DNA from: Petrolisthes cinctipes
Lineage: Eukaryota > Arthropoda > Malacostraca > Decapoda > Porcellanidae
DNA: 64,000 nt
Assembly (NCBI GenBank): GCA_033782935.1
Contig: JAWQEG010000003.1
Span: 62,001 to 126,000, forward strand
Direction: 5' to 3'
Shown: positions 1 through 11,761 of the stretch, piece by piece
Layout: the number at the start of each line of letters is the position of its first letter
Numbering within the stretch: position 1 is the first letter of the stretch
Position numbers and translations under genes: made by a program
Notes under the pieces: model-generated
Told to the model about the DNA's origin: nothing
Database searches by the model: none
Seen by the model: the letters and a program-made list of their open reading frames with translations, nothing else

Positions 1-70
1 AGTGGCTGTATGGGTGCTTGTAACGCGCTGTGTTACATCATATCACATTGTGATTATTCACAGGGAAGTA

Positions 71-115
71 TGTGTTTGTGTGTGTGTGTGTGTGTGTGTG
101 CGTGTAAGCATATTT

Positions 116-181
<66 letters not shown>

Positions 182-212
182 AGCATATTCTATATATGTG
201 TGTGTGTGTGTA
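71..212. repeat. (TG)n dinucleotide microsatellite
   Basis: Three TG/GT tracts separated by short AT-rich spacers containing CATATT and TATATATA. The Cys/Val-rich open frames over this stretch are artefacts of the dinucleotide. Positions 213-975 hold ordinary AT-rich DNA in which I see no gene, RNA or repeat. Confidence 0.95.
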
Positions 213-975
213 AAGCATAATATATGGTTCAATATTTATCTTAATTTCAGATAGCAGAGGCGTAATGTTTGTTAATTAACTCAGGCGGATTTATTGTACA
301 CTCCATCAAATACTATAAAGCAAGTGGCTCGATGATATCACCATACTGTAAAATCAATAATATCATATATCAGGCGTTTGGTTTGCATCCTGATAATCCT
401 AGTGGTATAAGATATTATGTCCTCGGTATAATATGATATTGTACATAATAATTTATATCACGTATGTTCTAGAATCTAGATCAACAGGGACACAGAGTTC
501 TAACAACATGACTCAGTTGTTTCCTATAATAAGTGGCACACAGGCCTTCAACCGTGATGATTACAACTTGCTATACTGTAAGTTTCCTGGTAAGATTATA
601 TAATATTATTCATACAGTAACACATTACCCATACCTTCCACCACTAATGACTTCCTCGTGAGGAATCCAACCAAGTGTGTCACAAGTCTTCCTTTTCCAA
701 CAGACGTACATCACACCTGGAAGAATAATTGCAAAACAAAGTAAAATATTAGATTAATATTATCTATTGTTTGAATTGTGGGACATAAGAATAATTCTAA
801 TTATAGTTGTATATGGACAAATTGCATCACATTCTGAGGTCGATACAATAAACTTAATATAATACAAAGAATTACTAATAGAATTTTATCGCAAATTTCA
901 CAAATTAGAATATACCGGGCGTTACTCGGCTTTGCAAGAATAATCAGCATATCTGTTCACATAATTATAATCACA

Positions 976-1274
976 GACTGGTGGTGGCCAAGTGGTTAGT
1001 GTTCTAGACACGTAACTTATAGGTCGGGAGTTCGATTCCTCTCAGGTGATTCAGATTTGAGTTTCAGCTACTAACTATAAGGCCACCGAACGTCGTAAAA
1101 CACCCTCGCTGGTATCATAACAGCTGCAGTGTTTGGGATTATCCTCACTTCCCTCCCTCTGTGGCTGGGTATCAGTTCGGAATTCGTGACGTGTGTGTGA
1201 GTATGTGTGTGTGAGTAGCAGTTGATCTAGGCCACGGTAACGGGCTTTATGAAGCCTATGTCCAGTGTCAGAAC

Positions 1275-1306
<32 letters not shown>
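976..1306 (+). mobile_element. tRNA-derived SINE with poly(A) tail
   Basis: A pol III type-2 internal promoter is visible: an A box tggccaagtgg at 985-995 and a B box agttcgattcc at 1029-1039, spaced as in a tRNA. They are followed by an unrelated body of about 230 bp and a 29-bp A run at 1278-1306. The tRNA head no longer forms a convincing acceptor stem, so this is a SINE rather than a tRNA gene. I could not find a clear target-site duplication. The family is not named. Confidence 0.7.
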
Positions 1307-1308
<2 letters not shown>

Positions 1309-1341
1309 AAGCCTGGCCAAACACACACTTCATTAATTAAA

Positions 1342-1495
1342 GGACAGAAAAGTGTGAACACAAGTACACACCCAACAAAAATTAGAAAGAAGACAGGGGT
1401 TTTACTATCACCATATGACAAAATGTGAACGCAAGGACACATCCCTGTCTCACTCAAACAGGAATTAGAAAAAAGACAGGGATTCCACTATCACA
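1342..1495. repeat. two diverged copies of a ~75-bp unit
   Basis: Two head-to-tail units (about 1342-1411 and 1417-1495) share the order: gacaRaa, gtgaacrcaag, a cacaccc/cacatccc block, attagaaaRaagacagg, then ctatcac. They sit directly against the TTAA element that follows. Confidence 0.55.
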
Positions 1496-1497
1496 TT

Positions 1498-1647
1498 TTA
1501 AGGGGAGATTCTCTTGTTTGTAAATTGGAAAGCTACTGATTCTTCCTAAGCCATCGATGGTACTAATAGGGAATCTGTTTCGTGGCATAGTTTGGAGGAA
1601 TTAGAGACCTAACCTTCCAATTCACCAACAAGAGAATCTCCCTTTAA
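1498..1647. mobile_element. TTAA-flanked MITE with ~30-bp terminal inverted repeats
   Basis: TTAA at 1498-1501 is followed by ggggagattctcttg. The other end reads caagagaatctccct followed by TTAA at 1644-1647. The arms match over about 30 bp, through the ttggaa/ttccaa block. A TTAA target is characteristic of the piggyBac superfamily, but the ends do not begin with the usual CCC, so the assignment rests on the target site only. No coding capacity. Confidence 0.6.
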
Positions 1648-2890
1648 CATCAAACCAATAATTCTAGAGACACATTCGATACACCGAGTCAAACGCTGTT
1701 CCTAAGCTCAAGATAGGCTGTTGAAATCGATAATGATGACCCGTAAAAATAATGATATGCACTGAATGAAGACGTACGCTTTCATAATTATATAGTCTAC
1801 CCGAGTTTAAGATATCATTCATTTTCTGTTAAGCACAATGGTAGAGCCAATCTTATTCTTACGTATTTCTATGGGAGACATTTTAAATTATGAATATTCC
1901 TCTAGGTTCTTGGTACTGTTATCTTGGAATAGAGTACTATAGACAAAAGGCTGGTGACTCACAGATACTAATAATTAACCAAATACATATACTCTGTGAC
2001 GTCACATTTTAGCTATATATCTTGGCCTTGGGCGGAACGAAGTGACCTCTATTATAAGTAGCCTTGCGTACGTGTTTCATTTCTCGGCTGCTCGCCACAA
2101 GACAGTGGCAGCCACCATCCATATATATTCCAATTTGTTAACTCCAAGGTCATTTGTTGTTACCTGACACATTTTAGAGGATTCAGTAGCCCTCAAATTT
2201 ATCAACAAGATGTATTCCCATTTAGTACGGATAACAGACTCATAGTACGTAGAAAACGGCAATATTACTCCAATAAAGTTAAGGAGGCCAGGGGTCGGAT
2301 ACTCAAACGTGTCCTAACTTAGGGCAGCCACGCCGTCCTATCTGATTTAGGGAGTCCTAAGATAAGAACAGGTTAGGACATCCTATCTCATGCCCTAAGT
2401 TGGTATACTCAAAATTTTTTTAGGGCGTCCTATCCTGTTCCAAAGTAGTTAGAGAGTCCTAAATCTTCCCGGGTGCCCTATGTCGTTCAGCCAATCAGGG
2501 TGGCGTCTTTCAAGTGACTGGACTGACTCCAGCCAATCAAAAGCAAGCTCGATCAGCTGACAAAAGTAAACACGAAACAAAACACCACGTTATTCGTATG
2601 AGTGGTATAATGTGTGTCGAAACTATGGAGAGTAAGACATAGTATCTACTGCGAAATAAGTGAGACCGCCATCATGACAGACAACAGCTGGATATTCGGG
2701 AGAACCATAAATTCCTTCTCTTGCTCAGCTGCATGTATTTCTCGTGTGCTTCTCCTTGGTTTCTTATCACCTTACGGATCCAAAAGGACAAACCAGGAAG
2801 TTTGTCTGTGTTAGAACATCTCACCATGCAGCAAAACCGTGACATTCTTAAATATCCCCTTAAAGGAGGTCTAACACTCGTCTACTATTC
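1648..2890. other. no gene recognised; palindromic short-motif cluster at 2290-2470
   Basis: I see no supported gene. At 2290-2470 a cluster of repeated words (tactcaaa, cctaacttaggg/ccctaagtt, gtcctaa, cctatc) occurs in both orientations, as in a transposon end or foldback. Two CCAAT motifs (near 2490 and 2535) follow. Short open frames at 2614-2978 have no recognisable domain. Confidence 0.4.
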
Positions 2891-3040
2891 GTTTCAGCGC
2901 CGGACAGACGCTGTTTTTCGCAAATATCTCCTAAACGAATCGTTGTATCAATATAATATTTTAGCACACTATCTTTAACACCCGGACCTAATTTATGGCT
3001 GACATACCATATTACTATATGTGATAAGTTAGGAGTTTAC
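2891..3040 (+). repeat. left arm of a long inverted repeat
   Basis: The reverse complement recurs at 6535-6691 with roughly 85-90% identity by eye. The shared text includes the segment around ctgtccggcgctgaaacgaa and the one around atggtatgtcagccataaa. Without the hAT element inserted between them the loop would be about 0.75 kb. This looks like the arms of an older non-autonomous transposon or foldback element. Its true ends were not resolved. Confidence 0.65.
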
Positions 3041-3664
3041 TGAGTGATATTAAGCCTAAACTAGTCATCATATCTAAGGTGTTAATTAAAGAGAATCGGA
3101 CGAGTGTTGGGTACTCGTGTAACCCCTCCACCAACACCCCGAACACCCCCCAGACCACTCCTTCCTTCCCTACCCCAATATCACATTATCCCCCTCCCCG
3201 TTTCACTCTTCACCCCCCTATATACACCATCCCCCTTCCATCTTTGATTTTTTTTTCTTATTCTAATTATGTACATAAGTAATAGTTACATATGACAGTA
3301 TGTATATACGTATCGTTCATTAGTAATATTGTTTAATACAGTTACTGTTGTGTGTGGACATGAAAACCAGAGTGGGTCAAACGACCATTAAAGCAATAGC
3401 TAATCCCGTTGTTAATGGCCGTATAGCCGGATAATAACCGACGTGTCTAAGGCCACCAGAAGGATGAAGTCAATTTTGGTTTTTGGCCAACCAAATAAAA
3501 TCGTTCAAGGTTGCTTCATGTGTTCTTTACCTTTTTAAATAAGCAATTTATGCCTTAATTGAATATCCACAGTCTCCCGTATCCCCTCCCCCTCTTTGAG
3601 GTATGAGATACACGAGTGATGAGGGAGGCGAGGAGCTAAGGGGAGAAGAGGAGGGATAACGAGG
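3041..3664. other. loop sequence left of the hAT element, no gene seen
   Basis: Cytosine-rich low-complexity tract at about 3115-3245, then AT-rich DNA. No coding, RNA or repeat signal beyond low complexity. The matching side at 6424-6534 has a G-rich tract. Confidence 0.5.
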
Positions 3665-3830
3665 GCTAGAAGCAGGGTTGCCAGGTTGTTCCGACCGGAA
3701 AATTCCAAATTCACGTCAGAAAAAAAGCCAAAATAGGCCAAGCTGTTTTTTTTTTTTTTTAAGTTTATAGTAAAGACACATATATGTACAGACTAATGAT
3801 ACATAACTGACTGGTAGCTATGCTTACCTT

Positions 3831-4212
3831 TCATTGGAATGGCACAGCTATGACCTCATCGAAGTCTTCATTGGTGTAATTCAGTGACATATGAGAACCT
3901 GCTGGTGCACTGCTTGTGCTCGCAGATGAAGATGCTGCTGATGCTCCATACATTGAGTCATTGAATAAGCTCAGCATTCTCTTTGTAACAGCAAAATCCT
4001 TGCAGCAGTTACCACTGAAGTGGAGGCTGGTCTTTATTCTAATGATGGCTGACAAAACTACAGTTGATAGTTTGTTCCGCAGTTTAGTCTTCACATTCGT
4101 GACATGGGAAAAGATCCGTTCTACTGTTGCGTTACTTAGAGGTAAACAGTATGCATTCAAGGCAGACTCTGCTAGCTCTTCAAAACAGTTCTCATCTAAA
4201 GCATTCTTGTAA
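3831..4212 (-). pseudogene. hAT transposase, C-terminal dimerisation segment
   Basis: The translated minus strand contains LPLSNATVERIFSHVTNVK followed by TKLRNKL. This matches the hAT C-terminal dimerisation (hATC) region that carries the catalytic Glu, here in the ATVERIFS motif. It lies one frame away from the 483-codon catalytic segment that ends at 4217. In intact relatives the two regions are continuous, so a frameshift close to 4212-4220 most likely separates them. A Ser/Ala-rich tail (near 3900-3960) ends at 3831. This reading frame begins in translation upstream of the first Met at 4160. The function in an intact element would be transposase dimerisation and completion of the active site. 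Confidence 0.8.
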
Positions 4213-4216
4213 GTCC

Positions 4217-5668
4217 TTACAACAGACCAAAATCATCAGGGATACATCCATTAGAGAATTCTTCCTTCCAGTTGATCATCATTAGTTTTCTATACTGGCT
4301 TTCTATTTTGTCCGAGTCAAATTCGTGAATATCGAAGAAATGGGTTGGAATGTCCTTGTAGTCCTTCCTCATTTGGCTCAAGCATTTACTAGGACAGAAA
4401 TTGTTTATACATGAGATAATCTCCAAGTTGTCAGACAGCCTCTTCTCTAGCTGTGACTTTGCTTCTATCAAAAAATCTCTGCACCTTTTCTTTAGGTTAT
4501 ACACATCTTCCTCACTTAGCCTTGTTTTCATTTTCATAAGTTCCCGATCAAACTTCACTCCCAGATCAATCTGGTCCAAAGGCAAAATCCCAGAATTTGT
4601 GGACCCACCTTCATACAGTCTTACTAGAAGTGATTTGTGCAACTGCTGTAAATCTTCAAAGACTTTGATGGGATTTGTATTTGAGGCTTGAAAGGCTGCA
4701 TTGACCTTTTCAAAGTCCTGAATAATTGGCAGGACAAATGTTAGGTACAAAAAGTTGCGGCAATCAGCCAGCATTTCACACAACACTCTAGCATGGTAGT
4801 TTTTGTCTTTATCATTAATCACATCAAAGTAAGCTTTAAGTTCATCCCATTGTGTAAGAATGGAAAATATGCACTTTCCCTTGACGAGCCACCTTGTTGT
4901 GCTTGGAGTGATGAATTTGGAGGGCTGAACAAATTCATCATTCATTACTTTAAAAATCTGCTGAAAGTCATCTTTTCTTAGGGTACTGCATTTAAACCAC
5001 CGTGCCACTTCTGCTAGCAGAAACTCTAAATTGGAAGGCAACTTTTTGAACGCATGTTCTGCACAAAGAGCCAGACTGTGACACGTACATTTGACAAAAA
5101 TAACTGTAGGTGATACTTGTCTTAGCCGTGACAATACTGACTTATGGGCACCACAGACATTGTTTGCACCATCTGACGAAAAACCAATACAGTTTGCTAA
5201 TTTAACATCTATTTCAGCAAAGTAGTCTGATTTCACCTCAAAAAGGGCTTTACCTGTGGCTGATATTATTTGAAACAATGCTAGGAACTCCGTTTTTATA
5301 GACCTTTCCTTGGTAGAGTAAAATTTCACGCACAGACACAAGAGCTTTGATACAGATACATCGGTTGACTCGTCTATTAGTAGTGAAAATTTTACTTCTC
5401 TTAGCTCTTCAATAAGTTCCTCATAGTAGGACTTTGCAACTACATTTGTTATAATTTTGGCACATTTTGTTCTATGCAATTTGAGATTTTCTAGTGGACT
5501 CTTTTTACCATATTCCTTGATTATTTCTGAGAAATGATCAATTGACCTGACGCTGCTATGGCATGCAATAGATACACTGTATTTTATCTCAAATTCTTTC
5601 ACCTTTGTCTTTTCAGCAGAATCACCAAAAAAATTAATGAATACCTTTGGGTGTTGCAGAAACTGCAC
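4217..5668 (-). pseudogene. hAT transposase, RNase H-like catalytic domain
   Basis: A 483-codon frame with hAT/ZBED-type signatures in order: LLIDESTDVS at about residues 97-106 (first catalytic Asp), GFSSDGANNVCG at about 160-171 (second Asp), CTCHSLALCAEHAF at about 196, and TTRWL near 262. In the family this domain cuts and joins transposon ends in the nucleus. The catalytic Glu segment lies in another frame downstream and the DNA-binding zinc finger in another frame upstream, with a 35-bp overlap at 5634-5668. Single-base frameshifts are the simplest explanation. An intron at the upstream break cannot be excluded. I do not assign a named subfamily. Confidence 0.85.
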
Positions 5669-5855
5669 TGCACTGTTTCACATGTTTTGCAGTTTTCTCA
5701 TGTTGCACCAGAGCACTTTTTTTCACTGATGTAATTTCTACGTTGCATACTTTACAGTGACATGCATTACCTCTATTTATCACCCACTTGAATTCCTTCT
5801 CCCACTCTTTGTTATATTTTCTTCCTTCTTCATACCTTGTTTTCCATTTACCCAT
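5634..5855 (-). pseudogene. hAT transposase, N-terminal BED-like zinc finger
   Basis: A 73-codon frame starting at an ATG at 5855. It contains C-X2-C-X14-H-X5-H (CKVC ... HEKTAKH), the arrangement of a BED-type zinc finger, preceded by a basic, aromatic-rich segment (KWKTRY, WEKEFKW). In hAT and ZBED proteins this finger binds transposon ends. The frame ends just as the catalytic frame begins. Reading across the overlap, the peptide CSAV in this frame continues as QFLQHPKVF in the next, pointing to a small indel near 5640-5670. Confidence 0.75.
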
Positions 5856-6534
5856 ATTTAATCACTTTGACTCGTCTCGTTACAATAAACCACAACGGTT
5901 CAGAGGGCAGATATCGACACATCCGACTGACAGACTAGTAAGTAAGGAAACTAATTAAACCAAGGAAGGTACAGTCAGTGGCAAAAGTCCTGTCATCTCA
6001 CGTACCAGCTCTTAGTGGAGGATAATTTATTGAACAAAAACTTTTGTCATTCGAAATAATAGTATCCAAAAGGTAAATTAATATTATTATCTGGTGCATC
6101 AGTTTGCGAGCCTGTGAAACTTATATTTACATAAAGTAAATACTTGCGGCGACATGAATTTTGCCGCCGACTGTAGGAAGTAGACGTGAACCGAACGAGT
6201 GAAAAGCATTGTCTTCTTTTTTATATATAGTTCGTGTCCTGCTGTTACCAATTCGTGTTAGTGGAATATGTGAATGTTGATGAATCCTCAAAATAATTAT
6301 CTCCATTTACAAATATTTCTAATTAGGCCAAAAATCAAGCCAAACAAGGTTTGGCCTGTTCATTGAAAAATTAATGTCCAACCACATTCAAAATAGGCCA
6401 AACCTGGCAACCCTGGCTAGAAGGGGGAGAAGTAGTTGTAGTTAGGAATGGTTTGGGAGGGTGTTGTGGGGGGGGGACACACTTTCCTTTGAATGCGTCA
6501 ATATGACTGGCCAGCTTTGTGTTATTTTTCTCGA

Positions 6535-6691
6535 GTAAACTCCTAACATAACACATATAGGAATATGGTATGTCAGCCATAAATTAGGTCCGGATGTTAA
6601 AGGTAGTGTGCTGAAATATTATATTTATACAACGATTCATTTAGGAAATATTTGCGAAAAACAGCGTCTGTCCGGCGCTGAAACGAATAGT
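6535..6691 (-). repeat. right arm of the long inverted repeat
   Basis: Inverted partner of 2891-3040. Outward of 6691 and 2891 the two sides diverge, keeping only fragments such as ctagac/ttagac. The loop between the arms now holds the hAT transposon. Confidence 0.65.
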
Positions 6692-7406
6692 AAAATAAAT
6701 GAAACGTGCTAGACATAACAACTACCCTCTGCTTGTATACATAGAGGCAAGGCCAAGAGATCTCTTGGTCTTGCATAGAGGTATACTACCAAATTTAACC
6801 AAATGGCTGCCGAGCACACCGTGACGTCACATGAAAACTCCCTATTGTCTCTTCCAGTGAAAAAATATTAAGTAAATAATTGAAATGCTTAACACTTTCC
6901 CCAGATTTGCACCTGTGTGTATGAGAATGCATAGATTATGTGTGTGTGTGTTTGTAATTAATTTATTTTTAGCCGTATGTGTGTCTACACACTGAGTGTG
7001 TAACCTACGCACATACCATTAAGTTGCTTATATGTATGTAATTTTTATATCGGTTTCATTTGTAGTTTAATTTATTTTCATTAACATGAATTGAACTATT
7101 AGTCATGATCACACTCGATATCATTAATTATTTTAGTCTTTGGCTGCAGTAAAAGATTGATAATATGATGAATAATATACTGCCAAATTATGTGTGGCCA
7201 CTTTTCAGTGAACGGTGAATATCATTGTTTCGTGGCGAGGACTAAAACGTACGTGTTTCTATGGATTTGATGACTCTACTATGAAACTATGACAGTGTGG
7301 TTGGGGAGCATCCAAACAAACTATGGTAATAATGGAACTACCTGACAGATTTAGTACGTGGATATGGAGACTGAGTTTGTTGTTGGATATAAGTAAAACT
7401 GACAAA
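6692..7406. other. no gene; short perfect-core palindrome at 6748-6775
   Basis: The only structure I see is an imperfect 28-bp palindrome with core ccaagagatctcttgg, set inside a looser gtatac...gtatac hairpin (about 6734-6785). A (TG)n tract lies near 6938-6950. Confidence 0.4.
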
Positions 7407-7645
7407 TGTGGTTGGTCCGGGAGGATCATAACGAACCCAAAGACAAGTGTGGTTGGTTGGGGAGGATCATAACGAACCCAAAGACAAGTGTGGTTGGTCC
7501 GGGAGGATCATAACGAACCCAAAGACAAGTGTGGTTGGTTGGGGAGGATCATAACGAACCAAAAGACAAGTGTGGTTGGTTGGGGAGGATCATAACGAAC
7601 CAAAAGACAAGTGTGGTTGGTTGGGAAGGATCATAACAAACCCAA
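7407..7645. repeat. 41-bp minisatellite, about six copies
   Basis: Six head-to-tail copies of a unit beginning tgtggttggt and ending ccaaagacaag. Two variants alternate in the first copies: ggtccgggagg and ggttggggagg. Positions 7646-8231 hold no recognisable feature. Confidence 0.95.
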
Positions 7646-8231
7646 GCCACTGGCCCTATAATACGCGTGACAATTTAAACTGTCGGCTCAAATTAGCTGA
7701 TAATTACCAAAATAAACAATGAATCGTATGCCATAAATTATTATATCCTTGGTATTGACGATGGTGTGGTAATAGTACGATGATGACTATATAGGTAAAC
7801 AGCTACATTCATCCATCGTACCAGTACCATACCGTCGTAAATACCATGAATAATCTTAACATAATTATAACCCCAAATCGAGGCGCATTAGAAAAACAAA
7901 AGAGAAAGCGTACATAATTTGAACCAATCCCTGGTCAGTATAATCTGTTGGACCCTTCCTTGTGGTGTTGTGGTAAATTCAGGTAAATTAATGTTAGTTG
8001 CCCTGTAACCTTCGTGTGGAGAGGGTCATATCGCTCGTTCGCGATTTTATTTAAAGAAACTGTGCTGTTATTACAACTATTTATATACAACGTTATTGTA
8101 CTCTATACCAACATACTGTACGTGTGCTCAATTGGAAAGGAAAAAAAGTGGATACGAGCAATCAGGACCCATATACTCCAAATGATAAGTACGGTAAATA
8201 TTGAAAGAATTACTGTTATTGCGTACGGTTT

Positions 8232-8388
8232 TTCTACCTTCATTACCCACTTCTTTAGACCATTCTAAGACTATTTTCTACCTTCATCACCCACTTCTTT
8301 AGACCATTCTAAGACTATTTTCTACCTTCATTACCCACTTCTTTAGACCATTCTAAGATTATTTTCTTCCTTCATTACCCACTTATTT
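8232..8388. repeat. 44-bp minisatellite, left block (3.6 copies)
   Basis: Unit starts are at 8232, 8276, 8320 and 8364, and the unit begins ttctaccttcattaccca. The fourth copy breaks off after cccacttattt at the 3' end of the LINE. The same array resumes at 12346. Confidence 0.93.
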
Positions 8389-8440
8389 GCGATGCTATGG
8401 TGTCGAGGGATAGCCTTTACAACGGCCCCTCTTCTGTCGT

Positions 8441-11400
8441 TTATTTGTTGCTGAGTTCCTTTAATTTCTTCTCCCTTATTTTCCAGCACTTATAAAGGTA
8501 TTCTTTTATATTGTCCAAACATTTTCCACTGTCGAAGAACAACCCTCCAATGATGTTTTCCTTGCATTCAATATAAGGTTGTTGCAATTTTCCTATTTTT
8601 CTTCTTTCTTCAACATAGCCAGTACAGTCAAGCACAAAATGTTCTAAGTTTTCTGGATCTGTTCCACATATCTTGCATCCTGTTTCATTATCCTATTTTC
8701 TAAATATTTTTCTATCTCCCAAGTTTAAAGTATTTGTCCTACATATAAACAACACCACTGATGCTGGTGTAGTGTCATATAGTTCCTCTGTCATTCCCAT
8801 TTCCTTTTTCCATTTTCTGTAGATCTTTAGGGTACTCTTACTTTCCATTTCCTCTCTCCAGTTCTTAGTGTCCAACTCATAAATCTTGTTTAGGAGTTCT
8901 TGCTTCTTCATGGTTTTTAATTTATCTAAGTTGATATCTAATGCTTTCATTCCTTCCTCACATTCCTTCATCCATTTACTTGTTCTGTTATCCTTCAATT
9001 CTTCTACTATTTCGTATGTTAATTTGTTTCCTCCATCTCTCATTATTCTTTGTATATATTGTAGTTTTGTTTTAATAATTTTTGATTTCATGAGTGAGGC
9101 ACCCACTTCTCCTCTTAGTCCACTAATTGCTGTGCTTTTTTCTGCCCCAAGAATCGTTCGGTACACTGAGTTTTCAATTTTTTGTAACGTATCTATTTCT
9201 TTCTTGTTATAATCCACTACAACAGCCCCATACAATATTCCAGGCAATGCCAGACCTTTCCAGAAAGTTTTTCCAATCATTAGTTTGTTACAACTCTTGG
9301 CTGTTACTGAGTATGTCATATTTGCTAATTTCTTTGCTCTTTTTTTTAAATATTAACTTTATAACTTTTAAAACAGCCTCTCTTGTTTCCAATATCCACT
9401 CCCAAATATTTAATAGTCTCCACCACTTCTATCCTTTCTAGTTCTGCTGGTTCATTTTCCATATTGAAGATTATGAATTTGCTCTTATTTTTGTTTAACT
9501 CCAACCCACATTTCCTGCTTACATTGCTCAGTCTTATAATGTTTGCTTTTGCCTCTAACATTGATTGTGAAAACTGCAGTCCATCATCGGCAAAGAAGAT
9601 AGTGTTAAAGGCAAATTTCTCAACTCTGTACCCGAGGCCTGTACTCTCCATTTCTTGAATTATTTTGAAAGTTATTAATTTAAAAAGTGTTGTAGATCCT
9701 GTGCACCCTTGGCGTATACCGCTTGTATCTTTATCTCTTTTTCTGCTTAAACACAGTTGTGTTGTATCATTCTGGTACACATCACTTATTATATCTATTA
9801 TATTTTCATATGTTTTTATTTCTTTTAGATTTTTTATGATCTCTTCTCTTTTTATTGAGTCATATGCCTTCTTAAAGTCTATTGCTGCTACGATTAATGG
9901 TGTCTTGTTCTTGTAGCTTTTTTCAATACAGTACCTGAGTATGAGTATATTGTCTTCAATTCTTCTTCCTTGTGTAAATCCAAGTCATTAACTTGTAGTT
10001 GTTGTTTTATTTTGCTCTTCATTATTGACATAAATATTTTGTAATAAATATTTGTGAGTGCTATGGGTCTTAAATCCTGGGTTGTTTTTTGGTAACATTA
10101 CTGTTCTTGAGGTTTTCCAGGTTTGTGGGACTTTTCCTTGTCTAATTATTTTATTAAAACAGTATGCTAACTTTTCTATGCATTTTTCACTATCTATCAA
10201 TGCCTTGTAGCATTCTGGTTTTACCCCATCTGGACCAGCCGCCTTTTTGTTTTTCAAACCTTGTAATGTTTTTATAATTTCTTCTTTATTTATTATTGGT
10301 TCTTCCATGGTTGTTGTTATCCGAGCTAGGCCCACTCCAACAGCCATATCCATATGTTCCATTAGCATGTACTGTCTGTTGTCTTGATTAATTTCATTCA
10401 TTATTTGTCCCTCTATAAAAAATTTGTACCTTCCTTTTTCTTCTGTGTTCCAAACATTCTGTATGTTATTGTCATGATTTTGGTATATATCTTTCCAAAA
10501 CATTTCAAGCTCTTGAGCTGCATCTTCTGGTTTAAGTATTCCTCCCTCTGTGCTATATAATTCCCCTTTGTCCTTATCATAGTTTATTTCTTTACCTTTT
10601 AATTTGTCAATATATTGCCATAATCTCTTACTTTTGTCACTACTTCCATTCATCTTCTGTCACCTTTTTCTCGTATTTTATTTTTGCTTCTTTGATCAAT
10701 CTTTTCACCCTATCTTTTTGTACCTGATACAAGCTCCAAAGTCTATCTTTTACTTCTTCACTAGCCTCATTTCGTTTCTCTCTATTAAGCTTCTTTCTTT
10801 TCTTGATTTCCTTTCTAATTTCTTCAAACATCCATGGTGGTTCAATCCTGTTTATATGTCTCTTATCCTTTCTCCTTCTATACTTTTTCTTTAATATACA
10901 TTCTGCATTTCTTGTCATAATTTCACCAAACTCTACCATATCTTGTACCTCTTCATTGCACTCTCCTTCCACTTCTTCCTTATATTTCTGTAATGCTTCT
11001 TTTGTCTGTTGTATAATAAATATTTTCTTGCCATTGATCATTTGTGTATTTTCTATTTTGTGTCTCTCCTTTTATTATTATTTCAATCAAATTATGGTCA
11101 GATAAGTCCGTTATTTCTTTTCTTTCATCCATTTTCATTGCTTCGTATACATCATAAAATTTATGGTTCACCAGAACGAAGTCTATCACACTTTTTGATT
11201 TTCCTCTCTCCCATGTTATCAACCCTTCACACCTCTGGTCATTGTTTAGTAGAATAAGATTATAGTTTTCCATCCAGTTAATCACATCTTCCCCTCGTCT
11301 ATCCATTTCCTGCTCTCCAAGGAATCCCAAATGTCCGTTAAAATCCCCAACTCGGACAAAGGGTATCTCCCCTATATTTTCTACTATACTTTCTATTTCT

Positions 11401-11757
11401 GTCTTTAAACTAGTGTATCTTCTTTTATCCTCTTCTTTATTTCCCGCAGGTAAATAGACCAAAAGCAACTTAAAACAAATATTTCCTAATTTACACTTGC
11501 AAAATAACAAATCCTTATTTCTAGTTGTTATCTTTTCAATTTTACTATCTTCATCCTTCTCCGACAAAATCATCAATCCTCCTCCTTTCTTTTCCTCCAT
11601 TTCCCTCATATTACTTATAGAGTATATGTGATCACAAAAAACTGATATTCTCAAACTTTTGGTGTGTTTGGGTTAAACATAAAAATTCTTCACTTTTAAT
11701 TAAATCTTGTAATTCTGTCATCTTTACTTTTGTTAGCCCTTGTATGTTTATTAGTTT
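8441..11757 (-). pseudogene. LINE F ORF2: endonuclease - reverse transcriptase - zinc knuckle, broken
   Basis: Domains appear in order on the minus strand across several frames. The AP-type endonuclease is at about 11757-11040, with NIQGLTKVKMTEL, VGDFNGHLGFLG, VIDFVLVN and LSDHNLIEI. A basic linker follows, then reverse transcriptase from about 10650 (KKAAGPDGVKPECYKAL, VPQTWKTSRTVMLPK). The RT palm at 9780-9346 has IRQGCTGSTTLFKL and FFADDGLQFS. The thumb is at 9319-8693. A TAG at 8693-8695 is followed in frame by CKICGTDPENLEHFVLDC, a CCHC knuckle near 8640. The product would nick target DNA and reverse-transcribe the LINE RNA. The endonuclease motif normally read as LTET appears here as LTQT, so its catalytic Glu seems lost. 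At least four frameshifts or stops make it a pseudogene. Confidence 0.85.
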
Positions 11758-11761
11758 AATC

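Larger units (their letters stand above)
3673..6415 (-). mobile_element. hAT-superfamily DNA transposon, full length with 8-bp TSD
   Basis: Both ends are visible. The left end is cagggttgccaggtt at 3673 and the right end is its exact reverse complement finishing at 6415. The flanking octamer gctagaag is identical on both sides (3665-3672 and 6416-6423), as expected for hAT insertion. Subterminal copies of aggccaaa/tttggcc lie near both ends. The transposase runs on the minus strand but is split over three frames, so the element is structurally complete and probably inactive. Confidence 0.93.

Noticed and set aside
2..232. Open frames rich in Cys/Val or His/Thr
   Set aside because: Products of the (TG)n/(CA)n microsatellite with no protein-like composition.
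2077..2262. 61-codon minus-strand frame
   Set aside because: Short, no motif, and no neighbour that would support it.
2614..2978. Two overlapping plus-strand frames of 66 and 85 codons
   Set aside because: No recognisable domain, no supporting splice structure, and they overlap the arm of an inverted repeat.
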